Assembly (NCBI RefSeq): GCF_016906535.1 | Contig: NC_057371.1 | Location: 248,001-312,000 of the forward strand | Source: Rhizoctonia solani | Lineage: Eukaryota; Basidiomycota; Agaricomycetes; Cantharellales; Ceratobasidiaceae | Direction: 5' to 3' | DNA: 64,000 nucleotides | Part shown: one piece after another, positions 36,985 to 48,278 of the stretch | Layout of the letters: each line of letters begins with the position of its first letter | How positions within the stretch are numbered: the first letter of the stretch is position 1 | Made by a program: the position numbers and the translations under genes | Notes under the pieces: model-generated | The model's input: only the letters and a program-made list of their open reading frames with translations | Told to the model about the DNA's origin: nothing | The model's database searches: none

Positions 36985-38164
36985 TCAGCATAGAGTCACA
37001 CCAACATCCTCGCACCATTTGTCCCATAGCTCGCTTTGACGCTTCGGGTCTAAGATCCAAGGGCGTACCCATTTCCATCGAAGGCGATCCCAGTACAACC
37101 CTCGCATATCTGGACGCGCTGGTTCTGGATCAGTAGCAAGCCATACGGAGTTTACTGCCCCTTGTTCGTTGGGAATACCAAAGGTATTGCCTACCATCCG
37201 AAAAATGTCTGCCAATCGTCCAGCCACAGAACCAATGCCGTCAGGTTGGGTCCATATAGATGACTTGACAGTACCTGCAAAGGGCAATGGACATCGAATG
37301 CAGGTAATTGGGTTGAGCAAAGTCAACTCACCTGGGTGGCATGTGTGAACTGATATATTTTTCCATCCTTCGCGTTCAGCGAGATGTCGCTGGAGGGCCA
37401 TGGTCCAAACAACCTGAGATGCCTTGGAACGAGCATACAAAGTCATGACATCTCCGAAAGAAAGTGGACATCCGGTGTTTGGTGTATACTTTCGAATAAT
37501 GTCACGCGAGTCAGCGTTGTGTGCGTCTAATTCATCACTGGCGTACGAAGAGCAGGATGAGACATTGATGATACGTCCATGTGAGGATAGGCGGCCGTGA
37601 TTGAGAAGTGAGAGGGTCAGCAGTACGTGCCCGAGATGATTTGTCTGGTACATGTATTCAAACCCATCTTCAGTAACGGAAGCCGCATTGGTCATGCATC
37701 CTAGCATAGATCAAGTTGAGGATGTCAGCACCGCTTTAGTCGGAGACCAACAACCGTACCTGCGTTGTTGACTAGTATGTCAACATGCTTGGTTTGACGG
37801 CTTTCCCATCGTCCCAGGAACTGTTTGATACTCGAAAAACTGGCCAAATCTAGGACCTCAACTTCGATCTCCTTATTACCGGTGCTTTCAACAATCTCAT
37901 CTGCGCAACTTTCCCCTTAGACTCGCTCCTGCACGCCAGAATGACGCGAGCACCCATTCCTGCAAGTGATCGGGCTGTTTCGAATCCAACACCCGAGTTG
38001 GCTCCAGTCACTATTGCGACATGACCATGTAAATCAGGTAAGTGGGTAAGAGTAAGAAGGGGAGAGAAGGGGATGAGCAGATAATCAAAATTCGTCCGCG
38101 CGAAACTAAATGAAGATAGCAACGAGCCGACAAATTCGGAGTGTGTGTCTTGGGGATAAGGCAT
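36985..38164 (-). CDS. Short-chain dehydrogenase, SDR copy 1
   Basis: Three exons: 38164-37760, 37700-37332 and 37274-36985; introns of 59 and 57 nt; about 354 residues if one missing base is allowed. NAD(P)-dependent oxidoreductase of the retinol-dehydrogenase-like classical SDR type; substrate unknown. The cofactor motif TGANSGVG is at residues 53-60, VNNAG at the end of exon 1, and the catalytic YARSK at about residues 223-227. The C-terminus has the family signature WLATDPEPARPDMRGLYWDR. The start MPYP at 38164 matches the MPYS start of the sister genes. The run of four G (minus strand) at 37913-37916 needs a fifth to keep the frame, after which IVESTGN...VDILVNNAG reads correctly. It is otherwise intact and is probably a working gene with a sequence error. 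Confidence 0.85.
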
Positions 38165-38205
38165 GTCAATACGATGAGGGGCGGAGAAAAACCGAGGCAA
38201 CTTAC

Positions 38206-38212
38206 GGACTTA
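38206..38212 (-). promoter_or_regulatory. TATA-like box of SDR1
   Basis: CTTATAAG on the minus strand, about 45 nt upstream of the ATG; comparable boxes precede SDR2, SDR3 and SDR4. Confidence 0.4.
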
Positions 38213-39146
38213 TAAGTGGATAATAGAGTACAGCGCGGTTCAGACGAAGGACGGTAACTCAATGTGGCTTATCAGGAACGCCACGGATGTCAACTCAACT
38301 GTACTATGAACCCTGACGATTCATAACCAAGCAAAGATCAGAAAAAAACCCAACCGTTCTAGCCCGAGTCGAAGTGCTAGATAATTATCTGTGTATACAT
38401 ACTGAATGTGTTTATCATGCTTCGCTAGCTATAAATCCCAGTCCTTGTTCTGTCTTCTCCTGATTTCGTACCAGCAGAGCGCAGGTAACATCGCCCCATG
38501 GAATTCCATCATCCGTAATATCCCTATCCATAGAATTGTTCAACGCAGCAGACACATCTATTTGTGCAAATACATATTTTTACACATGTTGTAATCATAC
38601 TGGCCGATGTCTGCTTCAAGTCTCACGGTGGATTCGACATGGGTGGCTGATGCTCGTGAGGGTGATATGTGTTGAGAAACCCAATAAAGATATCCGAGGA
38701 AAGCAATTTATCAAACCATATTTACGCCCTCCTATCATGCATGCGTATAAAGTCACCTACTTCCAAATATACCAATGTGTGTCATCTTCGGGGCATAAAT
38801 ATGTCAATACGATATGGACAAAGTTATGGTGTGTTTAGTTGCCGGACGTTATCTTACGGAATGATCTCCAAGATCTACCTAGATTCCCGCAAGAGTTTGA
38901 CGAAACGGATAGTGGAGCCGCGTGTCCCACAGAGGCTCCACCGTGGTGGCTCTATAGTTCCTTTATCAAACATATTTATTTCACTAATTTATAAATATTA
39001 TTGCATACCCCACGCCTGTCCACCGGTGCCCAAACGACTGTAACATGGAATATCCTTACCTTGTCACGGTCGTTGGACTTGAATAACCGGACCTTCTCGA
39101 GGAGCTCACGCCTGCTCTGTTAACCAGTCGCTGAAATGATATTGCT
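38213..39146. other. Intergenic, no gene supported
   Basis: AT-rich spacer between SDR1 and the multi-TM gene. Frames on + near 38536-39043 have no recognisable product. Confidence 0.4.
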
Positions 39147-40174
39147 TCAGATATTTGTATGTTGCGTCCAGCAAATCATGCAACTTACTGCGGATTCTGC
39201 GGCAATACGATCCGGACAACAGTCTTTGGAGTGTGCAGCCATCTGAACCCCGGGCTCAACGCAACCATCGGTTCCTTTCGGGAGATTATTCCTATATTTC
39301 TTTCTCCCTAGAGTTTCGATCCAATAACCAATTTCGCAAAGCACAATCGCAATACAGAGGAAGAAAAATCCTAGTCCAACGGGAATCATCGTTGCCCGGC
39401 TATACATTACGCTCATCGTATCGACGCCCTCGCCTGGCCCGGACACCACCATGGTCACCAATCCCAACAGCAGAGAGAACGAGGAGTAAGTCGTCATTAT
39501 GGCCGGTAGTGCCATGACAAATGCAGTTGGCCGAACTGCCGGGTGTTTCTCTGAAACAAGGATGCCCCGAGCGAGGCGAGTGATCCCTTCGTCGGATGAT
39601 CCGCCAGCAGCGATAGTCATGTAGGTGATCAAAATGACGCCTTCGAGAGATAGGCCGAATGCAATACTGTAAAAGGCTGTAACCAGCCAATATATATGGG
39701 TTCGACCGTTTGTTGCTTCGATGGCAAGTGCCGCTGCGCTTGTAGCAGTGATAACTGACATCTAAATTCGAATAAGCTATATGCTCTACACGAGTGGGAT
39801 ACGATTGATAGCGGAATGAAAGGTGTTACCCACTGCAATGTTGAGTCTATCCCATTCTTCCTGAAATTTCGGTCACGCATTAATAGGGGTGAATGTAGCC
39901 ATAATTTTGAGGACACTCATTACCTGTTGCTTTTGTCGCATGGTTTTTAGCGAGGAGCCTGGGTTGTTTGCTCTGGCAAAAGGGTCTCCTCTGTCGGAGA
40001 ACGATGCCTCCAGACTCCAAGGCTCGTGTTTGAGACAAACTAAGTCTTCGAACAGGCGAAGACGCTCTTTGTACTTGGCCGGAAACCCTAGTGCAAATAG
40101 ACAGAATAGGATCCATAGGATAGGGAGAAGAATTCGACAAAACCGTGCTTCTTAGAACTATCACGAGGGGTCAT
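39147..40174 (-). CDS. Multi-pass membrane protein of unknown function
   Basis: Three exons: 40174-39924, 39860-39830 (31 nt) and 39761-39147. Exon 1 holds a membrane segment LLPILWILFCLFALGF followed by a charged loop (KYKERLRLFEDLV). Exon 3 holds three or four more: around ALAIEA...YWLVTAFYSIAFGLSLEG, FVMALPAIMTTYSSFSLLLG and MIPVGLGFFFLCIAIVLCEIG. The blocks EWDRLNIAVG and SEKHPAVRPTAFVMALPAI look strongly constrained. Two frame problems exist: a run of four T near the start (about 40150) must be five to link the ATG to the first helix, and the 31-nt exon is out of phase with exon 3 by one base. It is therefore probably a real gene with consensus errors. No transport or enzymatic function can be assigned. 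Confidence 0.6.
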
Positions 40175-41245
40175 AGTTGCTAAGATGCGAAGGGGATGGA
40201 TATGAAGTAGCAAGGGAGTGAATAAATTCTAGGATTTGTACTTGGGGAATTGGCGCCAGCATGGAGATGTGTTCTCTCCTCATGGCTTTAGCCTGGCCTG
40301 CAATTTCGCTTTGGGATGCGCGATCAAGCGTCTATCGTCCATGAGTTTTCGTGGCTCCGATGAGGCAGCCTGGCTTTCGAGAGACGCGACAATGCAACGA
40401 GATCGTTCTGATTTGGTACCAGTAGATCTTGGCTAAAGGGATCACTTATAGGATGGTGATCATTCACTATTTGGTCCACACCAACCTATCATAGACTGGT
40501 AGCCGCTGGTGAACGTGGTTGACGGAAAGCAAAATACAATGTTACATACACTCCGCGTCACTCGGGAATTTCGTTGGTTATGAATTGCTTTTTCTGAAGG
40601 TTTATCAAGATCACCATGCACGTATTGCTCATGGGACGTACGATGAGCTTTCTTTTCACGTCGGCTGATGCGAGTCCACGACCAGTGCTTCGCAGAATAG
40701 CCCAATTGCTTTCCTGCACGGCTGATAAGAACACATGTTGTTCGAGGATAGGTGGAGGCGACGCGTTGCACATTTTCATGCCGTGACGCACGTATGAGTG
40801 CTTCATTTATGTGTCGGGGTGATCGGCGATGTGCAGTGAGAGCTGGTTGGACAGCGAGACGCGAGTCAGGGCCATCGTTACAAATCATATCCCTACGAGC
40901 ACTAAATTAGGCAACTACGCACAAGAGTCAACCTATGCGTTTTGATCCGGGAAAAGAGCCGCTTGGTAATTAACATTGTGTCGATAATGAACATACAGCT
41001 ACTATAAGACCATGATATTGCCGGAGCTGATGGGGCTACCCTCCACATTACCGGTTCGGCCACGGCTTTGGGCGATACTCCGAGGTAGTAGGGATCGCGG
41101 TGTTTGCTGATGAAGTATGCGTACGCAAAGACTAGGATTTGGTGGTGCCTAGTCATGGGAAGTGTATTGTATATATGGCCACAAACATTCGACGAGTTCC
41201 GAAACCAGTCAACGTAAACCTCCAGCAACGTCGCTAGCTACAACC
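40175..41245. other. Divergent intergenic region
   Basis: Between the leftward multi-TM gene and the rightward SDR2. It contains promoters for both. Frames at 40460-40888 (-) and 40902-41228 (-) lack support. Confidence 0.4.
41168..41174 (+). promoter_or_regulatory. TATA-like box of SDR2
   Basis: GTATATATGG motif about 75 nt upstream of the ATG at 41246. Confidence 0.4.
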
Positions 41246-42422
41246 ATGCCTTACTCTCAGTCTACACACAACCCCCCAGTTGCCTCTTTCCTTTCCATGC
41301 TTAGCTCAAGCCGAATGCACGCTGACAATTTTCTTATCCCATTCTACTCGAAAATGGAAATGCCTATTGCCGATTTATCCGGTAAACTCGTTATCATTAC
41401 CGGCTCCAATTCTGGGATTGGTCTGGAGACCGCTCGTGCATTCGCGGGAATGGGCGCTCGAGTTATTCTAGCATGCCGTAATGAGGCAAGGGTAGAAGAG
41501 GCAAAGAAGCAGATTATCCAAAGTACTGGTAACCTGAAGGTCGAGGTCGAGCTTCTTGATTGCGGAAGCTTCGCGAGCGTCCGTGCGTTCTTAAGCAGGT
41601 GGCAGAAGAGGGACTAAAACGGGTAGATATTCTCGTAAATAACGCTGGTGATTAGCTTCCATAACTCTATGAGACTTTTACCTATACTTACTGGCGGTAC
41701 CAATTCATAGGAGGGAACACAGCAGCGCTAACTCTCACGGAAGATGGCTACGAGCAAACCTACCAAACCAATCACCTATCCCACGTTCTTCTCACCCACA
41801 GCCTACTCAACGCAGGATGCATTGCTCCCAATGGACGCATCATATCTGTCTCTTCCGTTGGATATTACTCGAGCGATCCACTTAATAAAAACAACATCGA
41901 TAATCATGACATCCTGACCAAGTTTGACAACAAGACGGGGACCAAGCTACCACTAGCTGACATGATGCAGCTGTATTTCCGGTCCAAGGCAGCACAGGCT
42001 GTATGGTCCATGGCGTTGCAGCGTCGACTTTCGGAGATTGAGGGATGGAAAGGCATTACGGTACATTCATGCCACCCAGGTGAGTCGTGGTTCTAATAAT
42101 GTGTGCCAATCTTACCAACGTGGCTCTGACAGGTACGGTCAAAACCGCGATATGGTCCCAACCTAACGGTGCTGGAGCAATGACCGACATGGCCTCGAGT
42201 TTGTTTAAGCTTGCGGCGAGAACACTGGGCATATCGAGCGAGGAAGGGGCTGTGACCAGTGTATGGCTAGCAGTTGCACCTGAACCGGCCAGTCCTGGGA
42301 TGGAAGGTCTGTTTTGGGATCGTATGCAGTGGAAATGGGTCAAGCCTTGGAGTCTCGATGTCACCCTCCAGGATGGGTTGTGGGATGTCTGGTGCAAAGA
42401 AACGGGTGCACCGCTTTATTGA
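41246..42422 (+). CDS. Short-chain dehydrogenase, SDR copy 2
   Basis: Exons 41246-41647, 41711-42079 and 42133-42422; introns of 63 and 53 nt. Exon 2 (369 nt) and exon 3 (290 nt) have exactly the same lengths as in SDR1. Classical SDR: TGSNSGIGLETARAFAGMGA cofactor motif, ILVNNAG, ISVSS, catalytic YFRSK and SCHPG at the exon 2/3 junction, and the C-terminal block EPASPGMEGLFWDRMQWKW. About 353 residues once a single missing base near 41613 (GACTAAAACGG) is allowed for; as written, exon 1 hits TAA just before the VDILVNNAG segment. Its substrate is unknown; the SDR family in this window is expanded to at least six copies. The start at MPYSQ is chosen for agreement with SDR1, 3 and 4. Confidence 0.82.
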
Positions 42423-43219
42423 GTGTACAATATAATCATTTTCTTACAATTCAGTTTGCCGTCAGCATTTGAGTTCGTGGTGAGAGGTGGACCAAAACGT
42501 GCGGAGGATCCCATGCGATACTTAGCCGAGAGGGGAGGCTCGTGGTCACGTTATATCTTTCGGGATGGCGTACTAAACGCGAGGCATTTTCACGATCTCG
42601 TACTTTTCAGCACCCACATGAAATTTCTGACGAAACAGAGCCGCAGTCTTAGGCAGCCTCACCGATACCTCCAGGCCATCTTGGGAAGCCTTAGGGTCTT
42701 TCACTCGTATGGTCTCAAGGACTGATATTGGACACACAGTACGAGCAATTATTTACATATATATCAACATACGAGCAGACCAGACCGGAGTATAGGCTCA
42801 ATGCACTATTTGGGTTGGTTTCACGAGAAGTTATTTGGCTGGCGCACGCGACTGCCAGACAATTCAAAGTTTTCTCAATATTTTTGGTATATAATGTTTA
42901 CACTCTACTACACGAGGAGAATAGGTCCGAGGTGGATCAATACCAACACTGTAGCGCCGAGAATTGTTGGCTGCCAAGCACGGAACCAATAAAAGCGTCG
43001 AGGCTGGTAAACTGGTGGTAATATCCCAGCGAGTAATAACTTTGTCTTTGCCGATACCAAGAGCCAAGAGATGACTGGACCTAACTTTGATAGAAAATCT
43101 TAAATGCTCTATAAGCGCTATGGCGCTAGTTTGTGAACCATGTGTCTCGGATTTTAAATTACCCGGCTAGTTGCATAAATGCGTGGGCACTCTGTAGGCT
43201 GGGCCAGGCTCGTGGCATG
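42423..43219. other. 3' flank of SDR2 and spacer
   Basis: Open frames at 42423-42725 and 42728-43021 directly follow the SDR2 stop but have no recognisable product. No other feature seen. Confidence 0.35.
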
Positions 43220-43409
43220 CATTATGAACCTCAAGATTGCGGGTCTTCTAAATACCAAAAGCAACACTTTATATGCGGTGTGTTGGCAAAACCCGACCGG
43301 TATTTCCGTGGATCCGCATCCCAGCTCATCTCTGTGTTCTATTGAGCTGCAGATGATTGACAAAATCTCTACTTCGTGCAGATCCCTCGTACCTTTGAGA
43401 CTCACCATG
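43220..43409. mobile_element. CACGGT-family MITE, copy 3, degraded
   Basis: About 190 bp. Left end CATTATGAACCTCAAGATTG and right end (reverse complement) CATGGTGAGTCTCAAAGG align with the family termini but carry many substitutions. The internal block TTATATGCGGTGTGTTGGC (43269-43288) matches the other copies well. No target duplication is recognisable. It is clearly older than the nested copy at 23018. Confidence 0.7.
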
Positions 43410-44021
43410 CGGCAAGGGTGTACAGAAGGATGGTGCAACAGAGTGGGACATGGAGCTCGAGCGAATCAATAGACACAAATTTTATTGGTGGTTGACCAAC
43501 CTTATCGTCTTCGGCTGAAATGAAGCCTGTTAAAAATAAATATTTGGTTATATCGGGCCAACCTGCCGAGACAGGACCTTCGGACAAATGACTTTTCTTG
43601 GTAAATGAGCCTTTTGGTTTACAAATGCACGAGATTTGTGTGCAAAAAACTCCTTGTGAAAACGTTAGGTTTACGCTCTATATCAAGAATAAATGGAGGC
43701 TTATTCTAGAAGTTTTGCTGTCCCTCTACGAAGCTTTATTTGCTCGAGAGACAATCGAGAGTCCCACTTGCTTTCCAGGATCTTTGAATCCTTGCACTAG
43801 TTAGTAAGCTGACCTTTTATCAGTTCGGGGTATAGTTATCAAATAAAGCATCACTTCAGGTTGAATGCTGGCTGACTAACTATAGCTGGAGTAGCCTACA
43901 CGGGTATGGAACACTCCCGGGTATCCCTGGGTCCATGCTGTCCATGGTTCGCAATAGGTACCTGAATTTGGGGAGGAAATTCTGCTCATTACTGTCCATA
44001 TCATATGTGTTGGTAAAAGAG
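43410..44021. other. Upstream region of SDR3
   Basis: No gene supported; ends in the SDR3 core promoter. Confidence 0.35.
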
Positions 44022-44029
44022 TATATAAA
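44022..44029 (+). promoter_or_regulatory. TATA box of SDR3
   Basis: TATATAAA, 71 nt upstream of the ATG at 44100. Confidence 0.5.
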
Positions 44030-44099
44030 TGCTATACCCATAAGATTCTCCAACACATACATCATCCTTCTCACCCGGCCTCAGGCAGCAGCACTCGTC

Positions 44100-45293
44100 A
44101 TGCCTTACTCTCAGCATACACATAGCTCTCTAGTCGCCTCTATTCTACCTATGCTTAGTTTGAGCCGGATACAATTCGATGGCTTTTTTATCTCGTTGTT
44201 CGCCAGGTTGGCTATGCCCGTCGCCGACCTGTCAGGCAAGCTTGCCATCGTCACCGGTGCCAATTCTGGTATTGGGCTGGAGGCCGCTCGCGCTTTTGCA
44301 GGAATGGGGGCTCGAGTTGTTCTAGCATGCCGCAACAAGGAGAGAGGAGAGGAGGCGAAGAAAAGCATTATCGAAACCACCGGTAATTTGGAAATCGAGG
44401 TCGAGGTCCTTGACTGCGCAAGCTTTCAAGCGTACGTGACTTCTTGAGCAGATGGAAGAAGAAGGAATCGAAGCGAGTCGATATTCTCGTTAATAACGCC
44501 GGTGATTAGGTTCTCGGTTATCTACGCCTTATATCTATACTTAATGGCTTTTTTCAATTCGTAGGAGCAACCACGGGAGTGCTCGCCATCACAGAGGATG
44601 ATTATGAGCAAACATACCAAGCCAACCATTTGTCTCACGTTCTTCTCACCCATGGCCTACTCAACGCAGGATGCATCGCTCCCGATGGACGCATTGTGTC
44701 TGTTTCTTCTATGAATTCGTACTTTAGCGGCCCACTAAACAAGAATAACGTGGACAATCGCGATATTCTGACCAAGTTCGACAACAAGGCCGGACCAAGC
44801 TGTCGTTTATTGACATGATGCGGCTATATAACCGTTCCAAGGCCGCACAAGTCGTATGGTCTATGGCGCTGCAACGTCGCCTTTCGGCCACTGAGGGATG
44901 GAAGGGCATAACAATCCATTCCTGCCATCCAGGTATGCTATGTATATTCCTCAAGGGCCGCCAGCAAATGATCTAAAGCCCCGTCTGTATCTTAAAAAGG
45001 AGTAGTTAAAAGCTCAATCTGGACTCGACCACACCTACAGGGTCCTGAGGCTATAAAAGATATAGGCTGGATCTATTCAAATTTATGGGAACAACATTTG
45101 GCATCTCGAATGTCGAAGGAGCTGTGACTGTTGTGTGGCTTGCGGTTGCGTCCGAGCCTGTTCTCCCTGGGATGGAAGGTCTGTTCTGGGATCGGATGAA
45201 GTGGAAATGGATCGAGCCTGGGCGCTTGATGTTGGGCTTCAGAATGAACTATGGGACGTCTGGTGCAAGGACACGGATGCGCCGCTACTTTAG
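44100..45293 (+). pseudogene. Short-chain dehydrogenase, SDR copy 3, frame-disrupted
   Basis: Same three-exon plan as SDR2: 44100-44501, 44565-44932, then exon 3 from about 45003 to 45293. All SDR landmarks are present (TGANSGIGLEAARAFAGMGA, VDILVNNAG, YNRSKAAQVVW, HSCHPG, EGAVTVVWLAV, PGMEGLFWDRM), but the frame is lost four times, each explained by one missing base: near 44428 (exon 1), 44791 (GG in place of GGG), 45084 (short T run) and 45220 (CCTGGG in place of CCTTGGG). No nonsense substitution is needed to explain the breaks. This is unusual for a decayed gene, so it could be a functional gene with consensus errors. The intron before exon 3 is longer than in SDR2. Confidence 0.7.
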
Positions 45294-45699
45294 GTTTATA
45301 GTAATATGACTATGGATCTTTGGGCCTTTCGTATGAATGCCTTGTGAATCTTGCTTTAGAGTACTAGCTCATAGTTGATTTAGGTTCTCTAGGTTTTGTG
45401 ATTAAAATAATTCGATTGGAATACATGGGAAGTCATGGATTATCTCGTTTCGATATGCCTGTTTTCGAAACCCAGCTATTCAGGGGTTCTGGATGCCCAT
45501 GAGACATGGCTGGCTCTTGAGTGTTGTGTTACACCAATCCCCAACGCTTCACGATTCTTGTTGAGAGGTGTGGTAGGATCATACGATTTGGGCCAGTGGA
45601 TAAACTTCGAATTCAATAACATTGCTAAATTTATAATCGTTTAATAATTGATTGTTAGCTACAGTTTGAATGCGTATATGTTGGTACTGGAGACTCCTT
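45294..45699. other. 3' flank of SDR3
   Basis: No gene seen; leads to the second palindromic element. Confidence 0.35.
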
Positions 45700-45825
45700 C
45701 TCTGCAAAATCCGCCTGAGCTCGTGAGCCCGAAATGCTCGAGAAGCTTAAACGAGACACTCATGGTAATCTTGTTTATACTTCTCGAGCATTTGGGGCTC
45801 ACAAGCTCCGATGGATTTTGCAGAG
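45700..45825. repeat. 126-bp palindromic MITE-like element, copy 2
   Basis: Same length and layout as 3881-4006: CTCTGCAAAAT at the left, ATTTTGCAGAG at the right, with inner arms GAGCTCGTGAGCC / GGGGCTCACAAGCTC and ATGCTCGAGAAG / CTTCTCGAGCATT. Arms match better than in copy 1, so it may be the younger copy. No clear target duplication. Confidence 0.8.
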
Positions 45826-46909
45826 TTTGCGTGCGTTAGTAATGCAGAACCGCGTAAAAGAATCAATGTAATTTGGGATCAACCTAGGACAATGGATGCA
45901 TACAGTCAACTTGGTAACTATTAAATATGCCGCAAGCAACAGTATAAACAAAGCGCCATTCCTGTCAGTATAGTACTCCTTAGTATTGCATGCGGCTATG
46001 ACGGTAAATTGAGAAAGTGACGCTGCCACATTAATGTATTCGAAGACGCTCCAAGATCGTATTCGGTAGGCAGAACGAGAATTCGATCTCACACACGCAC
46101 CGGTTCAGAAGACGCTATACGCGACGCCGAATGGAAGTCTGATCATGGATTCGTTAGTTAACAGCTTCGATATACAGCCTACTATTCCAAAGACGACGTA
46201 ATGGCTGACAACTGAATTAATGAAATTATGATATACCCCGGATCGTTTGATTATTGGCACGGGCTTCCGAGTTCGCAGGGTAGATAAATGTTACCCAATC
46301 GTCGACTGTATTCTTGAGTATATTTATAGTTATGCGCCTAGATGCAGTGTGATCCACGTGGGGAATGATTGTGCTTTGACCAAGAGTTGCGATCGTGCCG
46401 GGTGTCGGTGTTGTCTTGGGGATCGGAAGGGAGGAGCGCAGGTGGGACGGTGATCTTGGCCGGCTGAGGGCTAAACTAGCGCGGAGAGGCGCCTGATTCG
46501 TTGAGCCGAGCGTGGATTGTCTTTCTTCTCGCTGCAGACAACAACAAGTTGAAGCAAAAAAGGCAAAAAAAAAAACAAAAAAAGAAAATCGATGAAAACC
46601 GTATCATTAATGTACAGCACGTTTCCGACCTTGGCTCGCAACAGGCACGGAAATGAATGCGAAAAGAGCGCCCGCCAAGGGAAAGCGTCGTAAAAAGGTA
46701 CCCAAAGACAGCCGAGCGATCGGACCCTGAACGTTACCAGATTTGATGCCGAATAAAACCAGTGGGTTTACGTTCTTGTGAGGCTGTTCACCCGTCCCCC
46801 TCCAGCTTTGCTGTGTGTTCATAACCCGTACCAGCGTCCTCGTGCCCTGTCATTCGTTTTGCTTTAAAAAGCGCTTCATTTTCATTTTTTTCTTGAGAGA
46901 AGATACACT
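45826..46909. other. Intergenic and 5' region of the Kre9-like gene
   Basis: No gene supported. An A-rich tract lies at about 46555-46587. The last ~80 nt before the ATG are T-rich. Confidence 0.4.
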
Positions 46910-47935
46910 ATGTTGGCCCTTGGATTTGCGCTTGTTGCTGGTGCGGTTGTTGGTGTTGCCGCTGCTCCTAATCCGTAGGTGTTGTTCTACTTGCCATGTG
47001 TGGTAATCATTTATTGATTGTTTGCGCTCTAGGACGGAGCCTTCTGGTGCTTCGGTGTTCAATGTTGGCCAGCAGTGTTCGATCAAGTGGGATGCTGATG
47101 CGGTACGTATACATTAGCCCCTTGGATCCTGTTCTCCACAGTTTGGCTGATTGGACATGGTAGACTGGCACATGGAAGGATATGAGCATCCAGCTCATGA
47201 CCGGTGACAACTGGAACATGATCCACATTACTAGTCAGTTGTACTGGTTGAACAGTGAAGGGCGAGTATATTGACGCCTTGATAGCCATCGCTCAAAATA
47301 TTGACGCAACCGACGCGACCAAGAACACATACACATACACTTGCCCTGACGTCACACCCAACTCGCAGATTTACTTTTACCAGTTCTCGAGCCCGTCGGA
47401 CCCGAAGAACTTGTTGTGGACCACACGCTGGACTGTGAGTGTGTTTGTGTTGTTTGTTTGGAACAAGTGACTGATGGTGATGTAGCTTGCGAGTGCGAGC
47501 GGAGAAACCACACCACCAAGCGAAACTACTCAGCCCAATGGGGATAAGATTGGCTGGGGCAAGGGAGCGCTTGTTGACCCTTCGACGGCGGTTCCTGCCC
47601 CTGCTTACCTCGCTGGCAACAACCAAGCAGGGTCGACTAATTCCACTGCAGCTGGAGCTCCATCCACCGTTGTAATCTCGAGCACTGCTTCCCAGACTGG
47701 TACCTTGAGCATTACGTCAACCATAAACCCTGGTCCTGGAGTCTCGAGTACCACCGTTGTCAACACTACCCCAGCTGCTTCGACTGGGCGTGCTGCCACC
47801 ACTGGTGCACCCAGCGCTGGTGCCTCGGCCAACAACCAGACCACTACCACCAGCGCCAACGGTGCATTGACCAACACTGCCGTCTCTGGCTTCACCCTCG
47901 TCGGAGCGTTCGTCGCCGCTCTCGGCTTGTTCTAG
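46910..47935 (+). CDS. Kre9/Knh1-like Ser/Thr-rich GPI-anchored cell-wall protein
   Basis: Five exons: 46910-46974, 47033-47102, 47164-47233, 47286-47434 and 47486-47935; introns of 51-61 nt; about 267 residues, frame intact. A signal peptide (MLALGFALVAGAVVGVAAA) is followed by a Kre9/Knh1 N-terminal domain: EPSGASVFNVGQQCSIKWDA, then WKDMSIQLMTG, TIAQNIDAT, YTYTCPDV and IYFYQFS. The last 130 residues are Ser/Thr/Ala/Pro-rich, suited to O-mannosylation, and end in GFTLVGAFVAALGLF, a GPI signal. Such proteins are extracellular and tied to the plasma membrane or wall; in yeast the Kre9 family supports beta-1,6-glucan assembly, but the function here is by analogy only. The third intron uses GTCAGT, a weak donor, but its removal is needed for the frame. 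Confidence 0.87.
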
Positions 47936-48278
47936 GCTCATAGACTTTCTTTATTCTCGTTGCCAACAACATTTTGTATGTGTTTGTGACTTTTGTGTGT
48001 GTTCCTTCATTCCTGGGTATAAATACATTATTCTTGTCATGTGCATTTTACGCTACGCAATAGAATGCCACATTATACCAAGTTGGTGTGCGAGTGGAAG
48101 ATAAGAGCAAATTGAAACAAAAGTCGCCACCACCCTATGGTAGCCGCCGAGCGCTCCCCTCAGGATGCCACGACACCATTCAGGGTCCGCAGTCGTGTCT
48201 GGAGCATAGCAGCACACATTTATTCACCTGTCCAATCCTTGCCTTTTCCCATTCGACCACACGGGGCACCCTACGAAT
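47936..48278. other. Spacer between the Kre9-like gene and STT3
   Basis: About 340 nt with the 3' flank of one gene and the promoter of the next, same orientation. No further feature. Confidence 0.4.
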